64,000 bases of DNA from Myxacorys almedinensis A (GTDB taxonomy: Bacteria; Cyanobacteriota; Cyanobacteriia; Leptolyngbyales; Leptolyngbyaceae): positions 1 to 64,000 of the forward strand of contig NZ_WVIE01000006.1 in the NCBI RefSeq assembly GCF_010091945.1. Direction: 5' to 3'. The position numbers and the translations under genes were made by a program. The notes beneath the pieces were generated by a model. It made no database searches and was not told where the DNA came from. It saw nothing but the letters and a program-made list of their open reading frames with translations. Positions 51,633 through 60,556 of this stretch are shown here, piece by piece. Each line of letters opens with the position of its first letter. Within the stretch, counting starts at the first letter, position 1.

Positions 51633-53528
51633 ATGAAATGGAACGCGATTGCAACATCTGTTGCATTAGGATTGACTTTACCATTTGTCAGTTTAGCTCC
51701 CAGTTTGGCAAATACTATTGACGATCCCGATAACGTTGGTTGGGCATCGATTCGAGGGGCTACTAGTAGCGCATTTAGCACCGATTTCAATCAGAAAAAG
51801 GCAGATGGCTATCGTGTGATTGATTTGGAAGTTGATTCAATCAATGGTCAGCCTCGATATTCTGCGGTGTGGCAATACAATACTGATAAACGAGGCTGGA
51901 TCAGTTTACGCGATCTCAGTGATGAAGAGTTTTCTCAACGCTGGAAAGAACATCAAGCGAAAGGCTATCGTCTTATTGATCAAGAAGCCTATACGATAAA
52001 TGGAAAACGCTATTATGCTGGCGTTTGGATGGAGAATAAAGAAAAATTGGGTTGGGTTTCGTATCGCAACGTAGATAGCGCGGAGTTTGCGACTCGCTTT
52101 AAAACGTACAGCGATCAGGGCTATCGCATGACGGCAGTTGATGCCTATCCCAGTGGCAACCAAACACAATATGCTGCCATCTGGGTTAAGAATACAGACA
52201 GCGTTCCTTGGATGGCGTATCGCGATTTATCTGAGTCAGGCTATAAAGAGAAGTTTGAGTCATTAAGTCAGCAGGGCTACCGCGTCTCAAACCTTGAGGT
52301 TTATCAGCAAAATGGTCAGCAACGGTTTGCGGCGATCTGGGTGAAAAATACCAATGGTCGGGGTTGGGCTGCCCGTCGCGACATGGATGCAACCTGGTTT
52401 GGGAATTGGTGGAAAACCTATGGTGATGAAGGCTATCGCTTAGTCGATTTTGAAGCTTACCCAACCTCGAAGGGCACTCGCTATGCTGGCGTTTGGCGGC
52501 AAAACGGAGACCGATTGGCTTGGTCTGCCAAATCAGATGTGGACAAAGCGATCGCAGCTTACAAAGACCAAAACAATCTGCCCGGAATCAGCGTTGCGAT
52601 CGCACAAAATGGCAAGATTCTCTATTCTCGTGGGTTTGGGTTTGCAGATGTAGACAAGCAGCAAGTCGCCCATGCTGAAACGATTTACCGTCTTGCCTCT
52701 GTTAGCAAGCCCGTGACGGCATCTTTAACGATGCGTTTGGTCGATCGCGATCGCCTCTCTCTCGATCAACTCACTCGCAGCTACTTATCAGACTTACCCG
52801 CTCCGCATACCTATCGGGTACAGCACCTTCTCAACCATCAGTCCGGAATTTGCCACTATGAGCAGTGCGGCAGCGCTTGGGCAAACCAAGATTACGCCAC
52901 CGCCGCCGCCGCAATGCAGAAATTCATCAATCAACCTTTGCTGTTCAAACCGGGTGAAAAATACGACTACAGTACCCACGCCTACACGGTTTTGGGTGCG
53001 GTGTTAGAAGATGTAACCAAAACGTCCTTCGCGTCGCTTGTCCGCAAAGAAATCACTCAAGGGTTAGGGCTGCCTACGTTACGCCCAGAAGATCGCACTC
53101 AGCCCGATTCCGATCGCACGACCCTCTATAAACTGTCTAACGGCAAGAATGTGGTGTCTAGCCCCGACAAGATCAGTTGGAAAGAGGGCGGAGGAGGGCT
53201 AGAGTCAACCTCTGTGGATCTCACTCGCCTGGGAATCAAATTGCTCAACGGGTCGGTCATGTCACCGCGATCGCGGGATCTGATGTGGACAAAATCCAAG
53301 TTCAACAACGGCTCCACTTCTAACTATGGATTAGGTTGGAATATTGGCACGGATCAAGGACGCAAGATCGTCGCTCACGATGGCTCGCAAAATGGGGCAC
53401 GCTCCTACTGGCGCTTGTATCCTGAGGATGGCATTACAATTGTGGTACTAACCAACCGCAGTGAACACAATCCTGCTGTCTTAGGTCAGACTTTGGGTAG
53501 CCTCGCACTCAAGGCATCAAAGCCGTAG
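51633..53528 (+). CDS. exported serine hydrolase with five N-terminal tandem repeats
   Basis: A 631-residue protein. A signal peptide (cleavage near SLA) is followed by five about 50-residue repeats of the form (G)W.SxRD...F...W....GYRxxDxExY.xNG..RYAxVW, like the bacterial tandem repeat domain found in polyglycine-hydrolase relatives. Residues about 310-631 are a class C beta-lactamase/esterase fold: SxxK in ASVSKP (about residue 357), YDYSTHAY as the Tyr motif, and HDGSQNG as the third motif. Likely an extracytoplasmic peptidase or esterase; beta-lactamase activity is not implied. Substrate unknown. Confidence 0.85.
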   Translation: MKWNAIATSVALGLTLPFVSLAPSLANTIDDPDNVGWASIRGATSSAFSTDFNQKKADGYRVIDLEVDSINGQPRYSAVWQYNTDKRGWISLRDLSDEEFSQRWKEHQAKGYRLIDQEAYTINGKRYYAGVWMENKEKLGWVSYRNVDSAEFATRFKTYSDQGYRMTAVDAYPSGNQTQYAAIWVKNTDSVPWMAYRDLSESGYKEKFESLSQQGYRVSNLEVYQQNGQQRFAAIWVKNTNGRGWAARRDMDATWFGNWWKTYGDEGYRLVDFEAYPTSKGTRYAGVWRQNGDRLAWSAKSDVDKAIAAYKDQNNLPGISVAIAQNGKILYSRGFGFADVDKQQVAHAETIYRLASVSKPVTASLTMRLVDRDRLSLDQLTRSYLSDLPAPHTYRVQHLLNHQSGICHYEQCGSAWANQDYATAAAAMQKFINQPLLFKPGEKYDYSTHAYTVLGAVLEDVTKTSFASLVRKEITQGLGLPTLRPEDRTQPDSDRTTLYKLSNGKNVVSSPDKISWKEGGGGLESTSVDLTRLGIKLLNGSVMSPRSRDLMWTKSKFNNGSTSNYGLGWNIGTDQGRKIVAHDGSQNGARSYWRLYPEDGITIVVLTNRSEHNPAVLGQTLGSLALKASKP

Positions 53529-53545
53529 CACTCGTGACGGTGAGA

Positions 53546-53575
53546 TCTCGGACTTTTTTTGATAAGAGTCCGAGA
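53546..53575 (+). terminator. hairpin after the serine hydrolase gene
   Basis: A perfect 9-bp stem, TCTCGGACT (53546-53554) with AGTCCGAGA (53567-53575), encloses a T-rich 12-nt loop, 17 bp past the stop. No T-tract follows, so it is only a probable terminator. Confidence 0.5.
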
Positions 53576-53676
53576 GCGACCTAAACCAGCAATCACCGAC
53601 AATACCGTTTTCTTCTGCCGCTCAATCAATTCTAGATAGGCGATAATAATAGAAAGATTTTTTTGACAAACGTGCT

Positions 53677-54801
53677 ATGCAATCCGCAGCCACTAGTTCC
53701 GCTTCAAACATGGATGCTCCCAAAGTTGGGCTTCCGGTCACAATTATTACTGGTTTTTTGGGCAGTGGGAAAACAACCCTGCTCAACCATATTCTGACGA
53801 ATCAGCAAGGGCTAAAAACAGCCGTTTTGGTGAATGAGTTTGGCGAAATCGGGATTGATAATGAACTGATCATTCAAGCCGATAGCGAGAACAACATGGT
53901 AGAACTGAGCAATGGTTGTATCTGCTGCACCATTAATAATGATCTGGTTGACGCTGTTTATAAAGTGCTAGAGCGTCAAGATCAGATTGATTATTTGGTA
54001 GTTGAAACGACAGGACTAGCTGATCCGTTGCCGGTAGCACTCACGTTTTTAGGAACAGAATTACGAGAGTTGACTCGGCTCGACTCGATTATTACCGTCG
54101 TCGATGCTGAAAATTACAGTTTGGACTTGTTTAATAGTGAGGCGGCCCATAGCCAAATTGCGTATGGCGATATTATTTTGCTCAATAAAGCCGACTTGGT
54201 GGAAGAGGCAGATCTCGATGCGTTAGAAGTTCGGGTACGCGATGTGAAAGAGGGCGCACGAATCTTACGCACAGTGAAAGGACAAGTTCCGTTAGGTGCG
54301 TTGCTGAGCGTGGGCTTGTTCGAGTCTGATAAATATTTTGAGGCGAAAAACGAGCCTGATCCTCATGACCACGATCATGATCATGGAGATCACGATCAGG
54401 AAGATCATTCTGCTTGCGATCACGATCATGGGCACTGCGACCACGACCATGACCACCAACATCACCACTCTAATCATTTAGAGGTTGATGGGTTTACATC
54501 CATTTCGTTTGAGAGCGATCGCCCGTTTAGCATCCGCAAATTCCAACATTTTTTAGACAACCAACTGCCTGCTAGCGTGTTTCGGGCGAAAGGAATTCTC
54601 TGGTTTGAAGAAAGCCCAAAGCGGCACATCTTTCACCTGAGCGGCAAACGGTTTTCCTTGGACGATGATGAGTGGAAAGGCACACCCAAAAATCAACTGG
54701 TGTTGATTGGGCAAAACTTAGACAAAGAAGCGCTGCGATCGCAAGTAGCGGCATGCTTTACGACTCACTCTTCCCAAAAAGGGAAAGGATTTGGAAAATA
54801 G
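53677..54801 (+). CDS. CobW/COG0523-family GTPase, His-rich
   Basis: A 374-residue P-loop GTPase of the metal-chaperone CobW family. P-loop GFLGSGKTTLLN, the metal-binding GCICC motif (NGCICCTIN), ETTGLADP, and NKADLV for guanine. After residue about 225 comes a His/Asp-rich stretch (HDHDHDHGDHD, then CDHDHGHCDHDHDHQHHH), typical of zinc-related members. The C-terminal CobW_C domain follows (FSIRKFQHFLD, AKGILWF). Likely delivers or buffers zinc. I looked for a palindromic Zur site upstream and found only AT-rich sequence. Confidence 0.93.
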   Translation: MQSAATSSASNMDAPKVGLPVTIITGFLGSGKTTLLNHILTNQQGLKTAVLVNEFGEIGIDNELIIQADSENNMVELSNGCICCTINNDLVDAVYKVLERQDQIDYLVVETTGLADPLPVALTFLGTELRELTRLDSIITVVDAENYSLDLFNSEAAHSQIAYGDIILLNKADLVEEADLDALEVRVRDVKEGARILRTVKGQVPLGALLSVGLFESDKYFEAKNEPDPHDHDHDHGDHDQEDHSACDHDHGHCDHDHDHQHHHSNHLEVDGFTSISFESDRPFSIRKFQHFLDNQLPASVFRAKGILWFEESPKRHIFHLSGKRFSLDDDEWKGTPKNQLVLIGQNLDKEALRSQVAACFTTHSSQKGKGFGK

Positions 54802-54859
54802 GGAACCCTAAAACAGAGGCTTAACCCTCGAAGCTGATTTTTTAGGGCACAGCGCGTTC

Positions 54860-55162
54860 ATGAATAGACGAGTTCTTGTTTGCCAGTATCAACGCTGTTT
54901 AGCCAATGGCTCAGCCGAGGTACTGGCAGCTTTTTTAGCAACATCGCCGTCAGAATGTTCGGTTGTTCCGAGTGAGTGTCAGGGGCAGTGCAATTTAGGG
55001 GTGACGGTACGCATATTGCCTGATGAGGTGTGGTATTGCCGGATCAAGCCGCCCCATGTAGCGCAGATTGTTGAGCAGCATCTCCAGCAAGGTCAGCTAG
55101 TGAAACCGCTACTGCATCCCCGCATTCATCCAAACTATAAGGATTCTGCTCTCAAAAATTGA
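54860..55162 (+). CDS. thioredoxin-like [2Fe-2S] ferredoxin-domain protein
   Basis: A 100-residue protein with the four-cysteine pattern of thioredoxin-fold 2Fe-2S proteins: CQYQRC near the start, and CQGQC (ECQGQCNLGVTV) in the middle. YCRIKPPHVAQIVEQHL is typical of the fold's end. It follows the CobW gene by 58 bp on the same strand. Redox partner unknown; cyanobacterial relatives are electron carriers or cluster-bearing subunits. Confidence 0.85.
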   Translation: MNRRVLVCQYQRCLANGSAEVLAAFLATSPSECSVVPSECQGQCNLGVTVRILPDEVWYCRIKPPHVAQIVEQHLQQGQLVKPLLHPRIHPNYKDSALKN

Positions 55163-55400
55163 TCTGATACCCAATTCAAATGGCAAACACAACAGATCAA
55201 GGGCAGGGTTTCAGTGTTTTCGCTGAGACTCGACCCGATCGCAGGAGGATAAATTAAAACTTGCGGCATCAGATCGATGGGGCAGCGGCAATGGCGCTTC
55301 AAAGCGGTTTCTTGCTCAAGGTTTTGTACGATATGATTTGCCGTAGACAAGCGTGTGGCAGGAAAAGCATTGATGCCGCGCGAACTACGAGGAAGAATGT

Positions 55401-56900
55401 ATGGTTGCTACCATCGATTCAGGTTTTTTGAACCCAACCAGACTTGGCTTGCCCAACATCTGCGGTTGGGAAGCAGAGATTGCTGCAACACATCAAAACA
55501 TTGCTCAGTCTACTGATCCGGTCTTTCTGCCAACGACCAATCTTAAGCTTGAACCAATTTCCGCTGGCTTTGCGTGTGCGTTGCATATGCATCAACCCAC
55601 CATTCCTGCTGGTGCCCATGGCGAACTGATCGGCAATTTGCAACATATGTTTGAGCACCCAAACGACGGAGATAACCATAACGCGGATGTGTTTGCGGGG
55701 TGTTATGGGCGCATGGGCGTGTTTATTCCGGAGCTAGTTGCTCAAGGATGCAATCCTCGCATTATGCTTGATTATTCTGGAAATTTGCTGTGGGGATTGC
55801 AGCAAATGGGGCGAGAGGATGTTTTGAGGCATCTGAAACAGATCACCTGTGACGCGCAATATCAGCCCTATGTTGAGTGGTTGGGTACGATGTGGAGTCA
55901 TGCTGTTGTGCCTTCTACGCCTATTCCAGATTTAAAGTTGCAGATTCAAGCATGGCAGCATTATTTTGCCTCTTTGTTTGGCATGGATGCCTTAAGGCGA
56001 GTCAGAGGCTTTTCGCCACCGGAAATGCATTTGCCTAATCATCCTGATACGCTGTTTGAATATGTTAAGGCTCTCAAAGAGTGCGGATACCGTTGGCTGA
56101 TGGTGCAAGAACATTCGGTAGAACGTCTAGATGGTTCTAGCTTGCATCACGAACAGAAATACATTCCAAATCGCTTGGTTGCAAGAAATTCTAACGGTGA
56201 AGCGATCGCCATTACGACACTCGTTAAAACCCAAGGCTCAGATACGAAATTGGTAGCGCAAATGCAGCCGTATTTTGAAGCGAAAGGGTTAGACAATCAG
56301 ATGATAGGTTCTGTGAGCGTTCCTTCGTTGGTCACGCAAATTGCCGATGGCGAAAATGGCGGCGTGATGATGAATGAGTATCCAAGAGATTTGTTTCGGG
56401 TGTATCACGAGATCCGAGATGCAGGAGGAAACCATTCTGGCACAGTGGCAATGAATGGCACAGAATATTTGGAATTAATCGAAGCGGCGGGGGCAAACCC
56501 TGATGAGTATCCGGCAATTCAGGCGACGGGGCAACATAAAATTTGGCAACGAGTAGACCCAAAGCAGGCAACCACTGAACAGGTTGAGCACGCGATCGCA
56601 TCCCTCAAATCTAGTGACGATCGCTTCCACATGGACGGGGCATCGTGGACAGATGATCTCAGTTGGGTGAAAGGTTACGACAATGTTCTAGAACCGATGA
56701 GTCGCTTGAGTGCTAAGTTTCACCAAAAGTACGATCGGCTGGTAAGCGACGATCCTACCGTAACAAAACGAGCGGATTATCAAGAAGCGCTGCTGTATAA
56801 CTTGCTGCTGCAAACAAGCTGTTTCCGCTACTGGGGGCAAGGCACTTGGACAGACTATGCAAGAGAACTGTATCGACGGGGCAAAGCGGTGCTTGGTTGA
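55401..56900 (+). CDS. glycoside hydrolase family 57 protein
   Basis: A 499-residue protein with the GH57 opening motif ALHMHQPTIPAG, followed by ADVFAGCYGRMGVFIPELV, a MLDYSGNLLWGL segment, TMWSHAVVPSTP and FSPPEMHLPNH. GH57 enzymes are alpha-amylases, branching enzymes or 4-alpha-glucanotransferases, generally cytoplasmic. The catalytic Glu probably lies in the SPPEM segment and an Asp in the C-terminal half. The exact activity cannot be told from sequence here. GAGGAAG precedes the ATG at 55401. Confidence 0.88.
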   Translation: MVATIDSGFLNPTRLGLPNICGWEAEIAATHQNIAQSTDPVFLPTTNLKLEPISAGFACALHMHQPTIPAGAHGELIGNLQHMFEHPNDGDNHNADVFAGCYGRMGVFIPELVAQGCNPRIMLDYSGNLLWGLQQMGREDVLRHLKQITCDAQYQPYVEWLGTMWSHAVVPSTPIPDLKLQIQAWQHYFASLFGMDALRRVRGFSPPEMHLPNHPDTLFEYVKALKECGYRWLMVQEHSVERLDGSSLHHEQKYIPNRLVARNSNGEAIAITTLVKTQGSDTKLVAQMQPYFEAKGLDNQMIGSVSVPSLVTQIADGENGGVMMNEYPRDLFRVYHEIRDAGGNHSGTVAMNGTEYLELIEAAGANPDEYPAIQATGQHKIWQRVDPKQATTEQVEHAIASLKSSDDRFHMDGASWTDDLSWVKGYDNVLEPMSRLSAKFHQKYDRLVSDDPTVTKRADYQEALLYNLLLQTSCFRYWGQGTWTDYARELYRRGKAVLG

Positions 56901-56988
56901 TTCTATTGTGAAAATGAATCTTGAAATCGTTTGTAGAGATGTATCTTAATGCATGTCGCAAGCGATTTCATTGGCAAAAATTATGTGA

Positions 56989-58173
56989 TCACTTAGCAAT
57001 TAACACTTCTGTTTGAATCCAAGTTTCTAACTCTAGATTTACTTGTTCCGGGCATTCATCGTGGGCGCAATGTCCAGCATTATCTAATGTTACGATTTGA
57101 AGTTTTGGATTGTAGTTAGAAAACTGCTCAACTGCACCGATCGGAATCATTCGATCTTTTTTGCCCCACAGCAAAAGCGACGGCATTTTAACCTGGCTAA
57201 AAATAGAGCCAACACTCGGACTAAATTTTGGACTCATCATCGCCTTGAGAATTGCACAAAATGCCCTTGCCGACCCTTCTGTCCTTGAAGGTTTGATCAG
57301 AATTTCTAGCAACTCATCCGTAACTGCTTCTTTGCAAGAATAGGCTAGACTTGCCCAATGGCGGACAACCCAAGGTTGTCGCAACACATAAAATAACGGA
57401 TATAAGAATAGAGGCGACGATAGAATATTCTGAAGATAGCGAACGTAAGGGCGAATCTTGAGCGGAATGGTTTCGTGATGGCTAGCAGTATCAGGTAAAC
57501 TGATCATTGCAACACCTTGCACCATGTCAGGATGAGCGGCGGCAGTTGCTAGACAGGTTAACGAGCCAATCGAGTTGCCAACTAAAATAACTGGCTTGTC
57601 GATATACACCTTCCAAAAATCGTGAAGCTGCCTTGTCCAAAGTTCTACCGAATATTCGATATCCGGTTTGTCTGATGCGCCAAAGCCCAAAAGATCGATC
57701 GCGTAGACGCTATGAGACTTAGCCAACGCTGACATATTTTGCCGCCAATGCCCAATTGAGCCACCAAATCCATGGACAAAAATGATGGGAACTTGACTTC
57801 GAGCATTGGGAAAAACGGTGTGATGAATCTTCCAACCTTTCCAAGTTGACGTTTGCTGATACCCATACCGCCGAATCGTGTCTAGGGAGGGAGTGGGGCG
57901 CTGCTGGTTGGTGGTGGGCTGAAAAGCGTTGTAGAGCGCCTCGGCGGAGCCATTAGGATTGGGGTTGAGAAATAACCAACAGAGGGCAAAAAAGGCGATC
58001 GTAAAAAATTGCGTCAGCGCGATCGCAGATGGCAGCCCATGACCAAACCCATTAATGATGCGATCGCTTAGAGCAAACACCCAAGCTAGGTTGCCAAACT
58101 CCCAGATATCTTTGCGAAGTTGAGTAATAAATTCAGAGTCCGACGTCAATAAATCTAAGCGATCGCTAAACAT
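56989..58173 (-). CDS. membrane-anchored alpha/beta hydrolase
   Basis: A 394-residue protein. One hydrophobic segment near residues 50-72 (SAIALTQFFTIAFFALCWLFL) anchors it; the rest is an alpha/beta hydrolase: oxyanion HGFGG, nucleophile GNSIGS, acid in WGKKDRMIP, and catalytic His in NAGHCAHDE. Cyanobacteria have several such chloroplast-like hydrolases, some involved in pigment or lipid turnover. Substrate not determined. Transcribed divergently from the small-ORF/crtO pair. Confidence 0.85.
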   Translation of the reverse strand: MFSDRLDLLTSDSEFITQLRKDIWEFGNLAWVFALSDRIINGFGHGLPSAIALTQFFTIAFFALCWLFLNPNPNGSAEALYNAFQPTTNQQRPTPSLDTIRRYGYQQTSTWKGWKIHHTVFPNARSQVPIIFVHGFGGSIGHWRQNMSALAKSHSVYAIDLLGFGASDKPDIEYSVELWTRQLHDFWKVYIDKPVILVGNSIGSLTCLATAAAHPDMVQGVAMISLPDTASHHETIPLKIRPYVRYLQNILSSPLFLYPLFYVLRQPWVVRHWASLAYSCKEAVTDELLEILIKPSRTEGSARAFCAILKAMMSPKFSPSVGSIFSQVKMPSLLLWGKKDRMIPIGAVEQFSNYNPKLQIVTLDNAGHCAHDECPEQVNLELETWIQTEVLIAK

Positions 58174-58586
58174 TAATAGTGCCTCTCAAGACTTTAATCA
58201 GAAGTTTTACAAATTAGAAACCCTATAAAATGAAGTAAACAGAAGTTCACCTGAAGTCGTATTACCTAATTTGACGAACTTTTGACCGTTTGCCCTCCTA
58301 CTTACGTTACGGATCTGTTACAGACTTTTTGCTAAGATCATCACCTCTCTAGACAGATTTCGTTTTATAAAAGTTAATTTCAATAGAGAAAAATGGCGTG
58401 TGAAACTAGTTCGTAATCCGAATTCATGCTCTGAGTCTGCTGTTTATGTCTACCTCCAGATCCAGAGCAGTAAAATGGCATCGGTTTGCTCTCTAATCCA
58501 AAAATCTCACCAATTCGGTAGACATGAAATCGGTAGACATGAAATCGGTAGACATGAAATCTAATGCTTTATCAGAGGATTAAATC
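58174..58586. promoter_or_regulatory. divergent spacer upstream of the small-ORF/crtO pair
   Basis: About 413 bp with no supported gene. It contains three tandem 15-bp repeats (58515-58559) just before the small gene and an inverted copy of their core, ATGTCTACC, at 58446-58454. AT-rich sequence around 58330-58400 could hold promoters for both directions. Confidence 0.45.
58515..58559. repeat. three tandem 15-bp repeats upstream of the crtO pair
   Basis: TCGGTAGACATGAAA occurs three times in exact tandem from 58515 to 58559, ending 27 bp before the start of the small gene. The core GGTAGACAT also occurs inverted at 58446-58454, so the region could fold as a hairpin or bind a regulator. Confidence 0.85.
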
Positions 58587-58790
58587 ATGACTGGCAAATC
58601 AGCAGACAGAAAAGGGCAACACACGAAGCCCAATGTGAACCAAAATAGCAACATCAACCCAGATCCAGGAGATACGCCAACGGAAGTAGATTACTCACGA
58701 GATGACCAAGACATCACACCGGCAAACCCAAATGCAATGGAAAGACCGGACACTTCTAACAAAACTTCTAACAAAAAAGACAAAGAATAA
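58587..58790 (+). CDS. small hydrophilic disordered protein
   Basis: A 67-residue Asn/Asp/Lys/Pro-rich protein (QNSNINPDPGDTPTEVDYSRDD) with no hydrophobic segment, certainly disordered. Its TAA stop is immediately followed by the crtO ATG, so translation is likely coupled. A modest AGAGG ribosome site precedes the ATG. No family recognised. A role in stabilising or coupling crtO expression is only a guess. Confidence 0.6.
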   Translation: MTGKSADRKGQHTKPNVNQNSNINPDPGDTPTEVDYSRDDQDITPANPNAMERPDTSNKTSNKKDKE

Positions 58791-60473
58791 ATGCAAGAAT
58801 ACGACGCAATCATTATTGGGGCAGGACACAATGGGCTGGTGTGCGCTGCATATCTTTTGAAGGCAGGATATAAGGTTCTCCTGCTTGAGAAACGTAATAT
58901 TCCTGGGGGTGCTGCAACAACTGAGGAGCTTATGCCAGAAGATGCCCCTGGCTTCAAATTTAATCCCTGCGCCATTAACCATATCTTTATTCACCTCTCC
59001 CCCGTCGTGCAAGAATTAGAGCTTGAGCGGCACGGCTTAGAATATTTATTTTGCGACCCGGTTGTGTTTTGTCCCCATCCGGATGGGTCATATTTCTTGG
59101 GGCATCAGTCAGTTGAAAAAACCTGCGCGGAACTTGAGCAGTTTAACCCACGCGATGCTAAAAAGTACGCTGAGTATATCGGCTTTTGGCAGCAAATTAT
59201 TAAGCTTATTACTCCTGTATTTAATGCCCCGCCAAAATCGATCATCGATATTATTAGCAACTACAACATTGCTCAGTTAAAAGACGTTTTCTCACTGATG
59301 GGATCTGCCGATAAAACCCTAGACGTGATCCGGACGATTTTCACAAGTGCTGCTGATCAGCTAGAGGAATATTTTGATTCAGAATTTATCAAAGCTCCTC
59401 TAGCTCGGCTTGCTGGCGAGTTGAGTTCGCCGCCTTCGCAGAAAACTATGTCGATCGGGGCGATGATGATGGCACTGCGCCACGATCCAGGGATGGCGCG
59501 CCCCAAGGGAGGAACGGGAGCATTGACCGAGGCATTAGTTCGGTGTGTGCAAAGTTTGGGAGGTGAAATTCTCACAGACAAGACCATCAAAGAAATTTTG
59601 GTGGATCAGGGACGCGCCGTGGGCGTGCGGTTAACAAACGGTCAGGAATTTCGAGCCAAACGAGGCGTCATTTCGAGTTTGGATGCGAAGCGAGTGTTTC
59701 TGCACTTGCTAAATGAGCAGGATGTTGATGCGGGACTGCGCGATCGCGTTGATCGGCGCATTGTCAATCACAATGAAGCCATTCTCAAAATCGACTGCGC
59801 GCTATCAGAGCCACCCCGATTTATTCATCACAACCATCGCGACGACTACCTGAGAGGATCGGTTCTCATCGCCGATTCGGTCAACCACGTTGAGCTTGCC
59901 CACACCGATCCAAATATCGGTCGCATTCCTCTTGACGATCCATCTATGTATAGCGTTGTGCCGACTTCAACTGATCCAAGCTTGGCTCCGGAAGGGAAGC
60001 ACACGCTTTGGATCGAGTATTTTGCACCTTACCAAATTGCGGGTAAGGAAGGAACAGGCATGAGCGGCACAGGCTGGACGGAAGAGTTGAAGAATCAGGT
60101 TGCCGATCGCGTGCTTGAGAAGTATGCAGAGTATGCGCCAAATCTTCAGCACTCGATCATTGCTCGCCATATCGAAAGCCCACCTGAGCTAGAAGAGCGC
60201 ACCGGAATGTTGCACGGCAACTATTATCACCTAGACATGACGTTTGAGCAGATGATGTGCTTTCGCCCGCTCCCTGAGATAGCAAACTACACTACGCCCA
60301 TTGAGCGATTGTATCTCACCGGGGCAGGCACCCATCCGGGCGGATCGATCTCTGGAATGCCGGGGCGCAACTGTGCACGCATCTTTTTGCAAGAGCAGCG
60401 ATCGCTAACCCAAGCATTATCAGATGCAGGAGATTCGATCAAATCAGTCGCGAAATCTGTTCTAGGGGAATAA
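58791..60473 (+). CDS. crtO: beta-carotene ketolase CrtO
   Basis: A 560-residue FAD enzyme of the phytoene-desaturase superfamily that introduces a keto group on the beta-ionone ring, giving echinenone or canthaxanthin. The dinucleotide motif is AIIIGAGHNGLVCAAYLL. RPKGGTGALTEALV, LKIDCALSEPP, WIEYFAPYQIAG and the C-terminal LTGAGTHPGGSISGMPGRNCAR are characteristic of CrtO rather than desaturases. Length matches. Start abuts the stop of the small ORF upstream. Echinenone is the usual ketocarotenoid for photoprotection (orange carotenoid protein). Confidence 0.92.
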   Translation: MQEYDAIIIGAGHNGLVCAAYLLKAGYKVLLLEKRNIPGGAATTEELMPEDAPGFKFNPCAINHIFIHLSPVVQELELERHGLEYLFCDPVVFCPHPDGSYFLGHQSVEKTCAELEQFNPRDAKKYAEYIGFWQQIIKLITPVFNAPPKSIIDIISNYNIAQLKDVFSLMGSADKTLDVIRTIFTSAADQLEEYFDSEFIKAPLARLAGELSSPPSQKTMSIGAMMMALRHDPGMARPKGGTGALTEALVRCVQSLGGEILTDKTIKEILVDQGRAVGVRLTNGQEFRAKRGVISSLDAKRVFLHLLNEQDVDAGLRDRVDRRIVNHNEAILKIDCALSEPPRFIHHNHRDDYLRGSVLIADSVNHVELAHTDPNIGRIPLDDPSMYSVVPTSTDPSLAPEGKHTLWIEYFAPYQIAGKEGTGMSGTGWTEELKNQVADRVLEKYAEYAPNLQHSIIARHIESPPELEERTGMLHGNYYHLDMTFEQMMCFRPLPEIANYTTPIERLYLTGAGTHPGGSISGMPGRNCARIFLQEQRSLTQALSDAGDSIKSVAKSVLGE

Positions 60474-60556
60474 CACGTAGATTTAGCAGCACACCGCAGA
60501 CCTGCATTCGTGATGGGTGCAGCGGCTCTATCTGCCTAATTCTAGACAAAACGAGT

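Noticed and set aside
53529-53676. Zur box upstream of the CobW gene
   Set aside because: The AT-rich sequence near 53641 lacks a proper inverted repeat.
55163-55400. second copy of the 34488 MITE-like element
   Set aside because: Only one end-like string (TGATACCCAATT, about 55165) is present; no matching opposite end was found.
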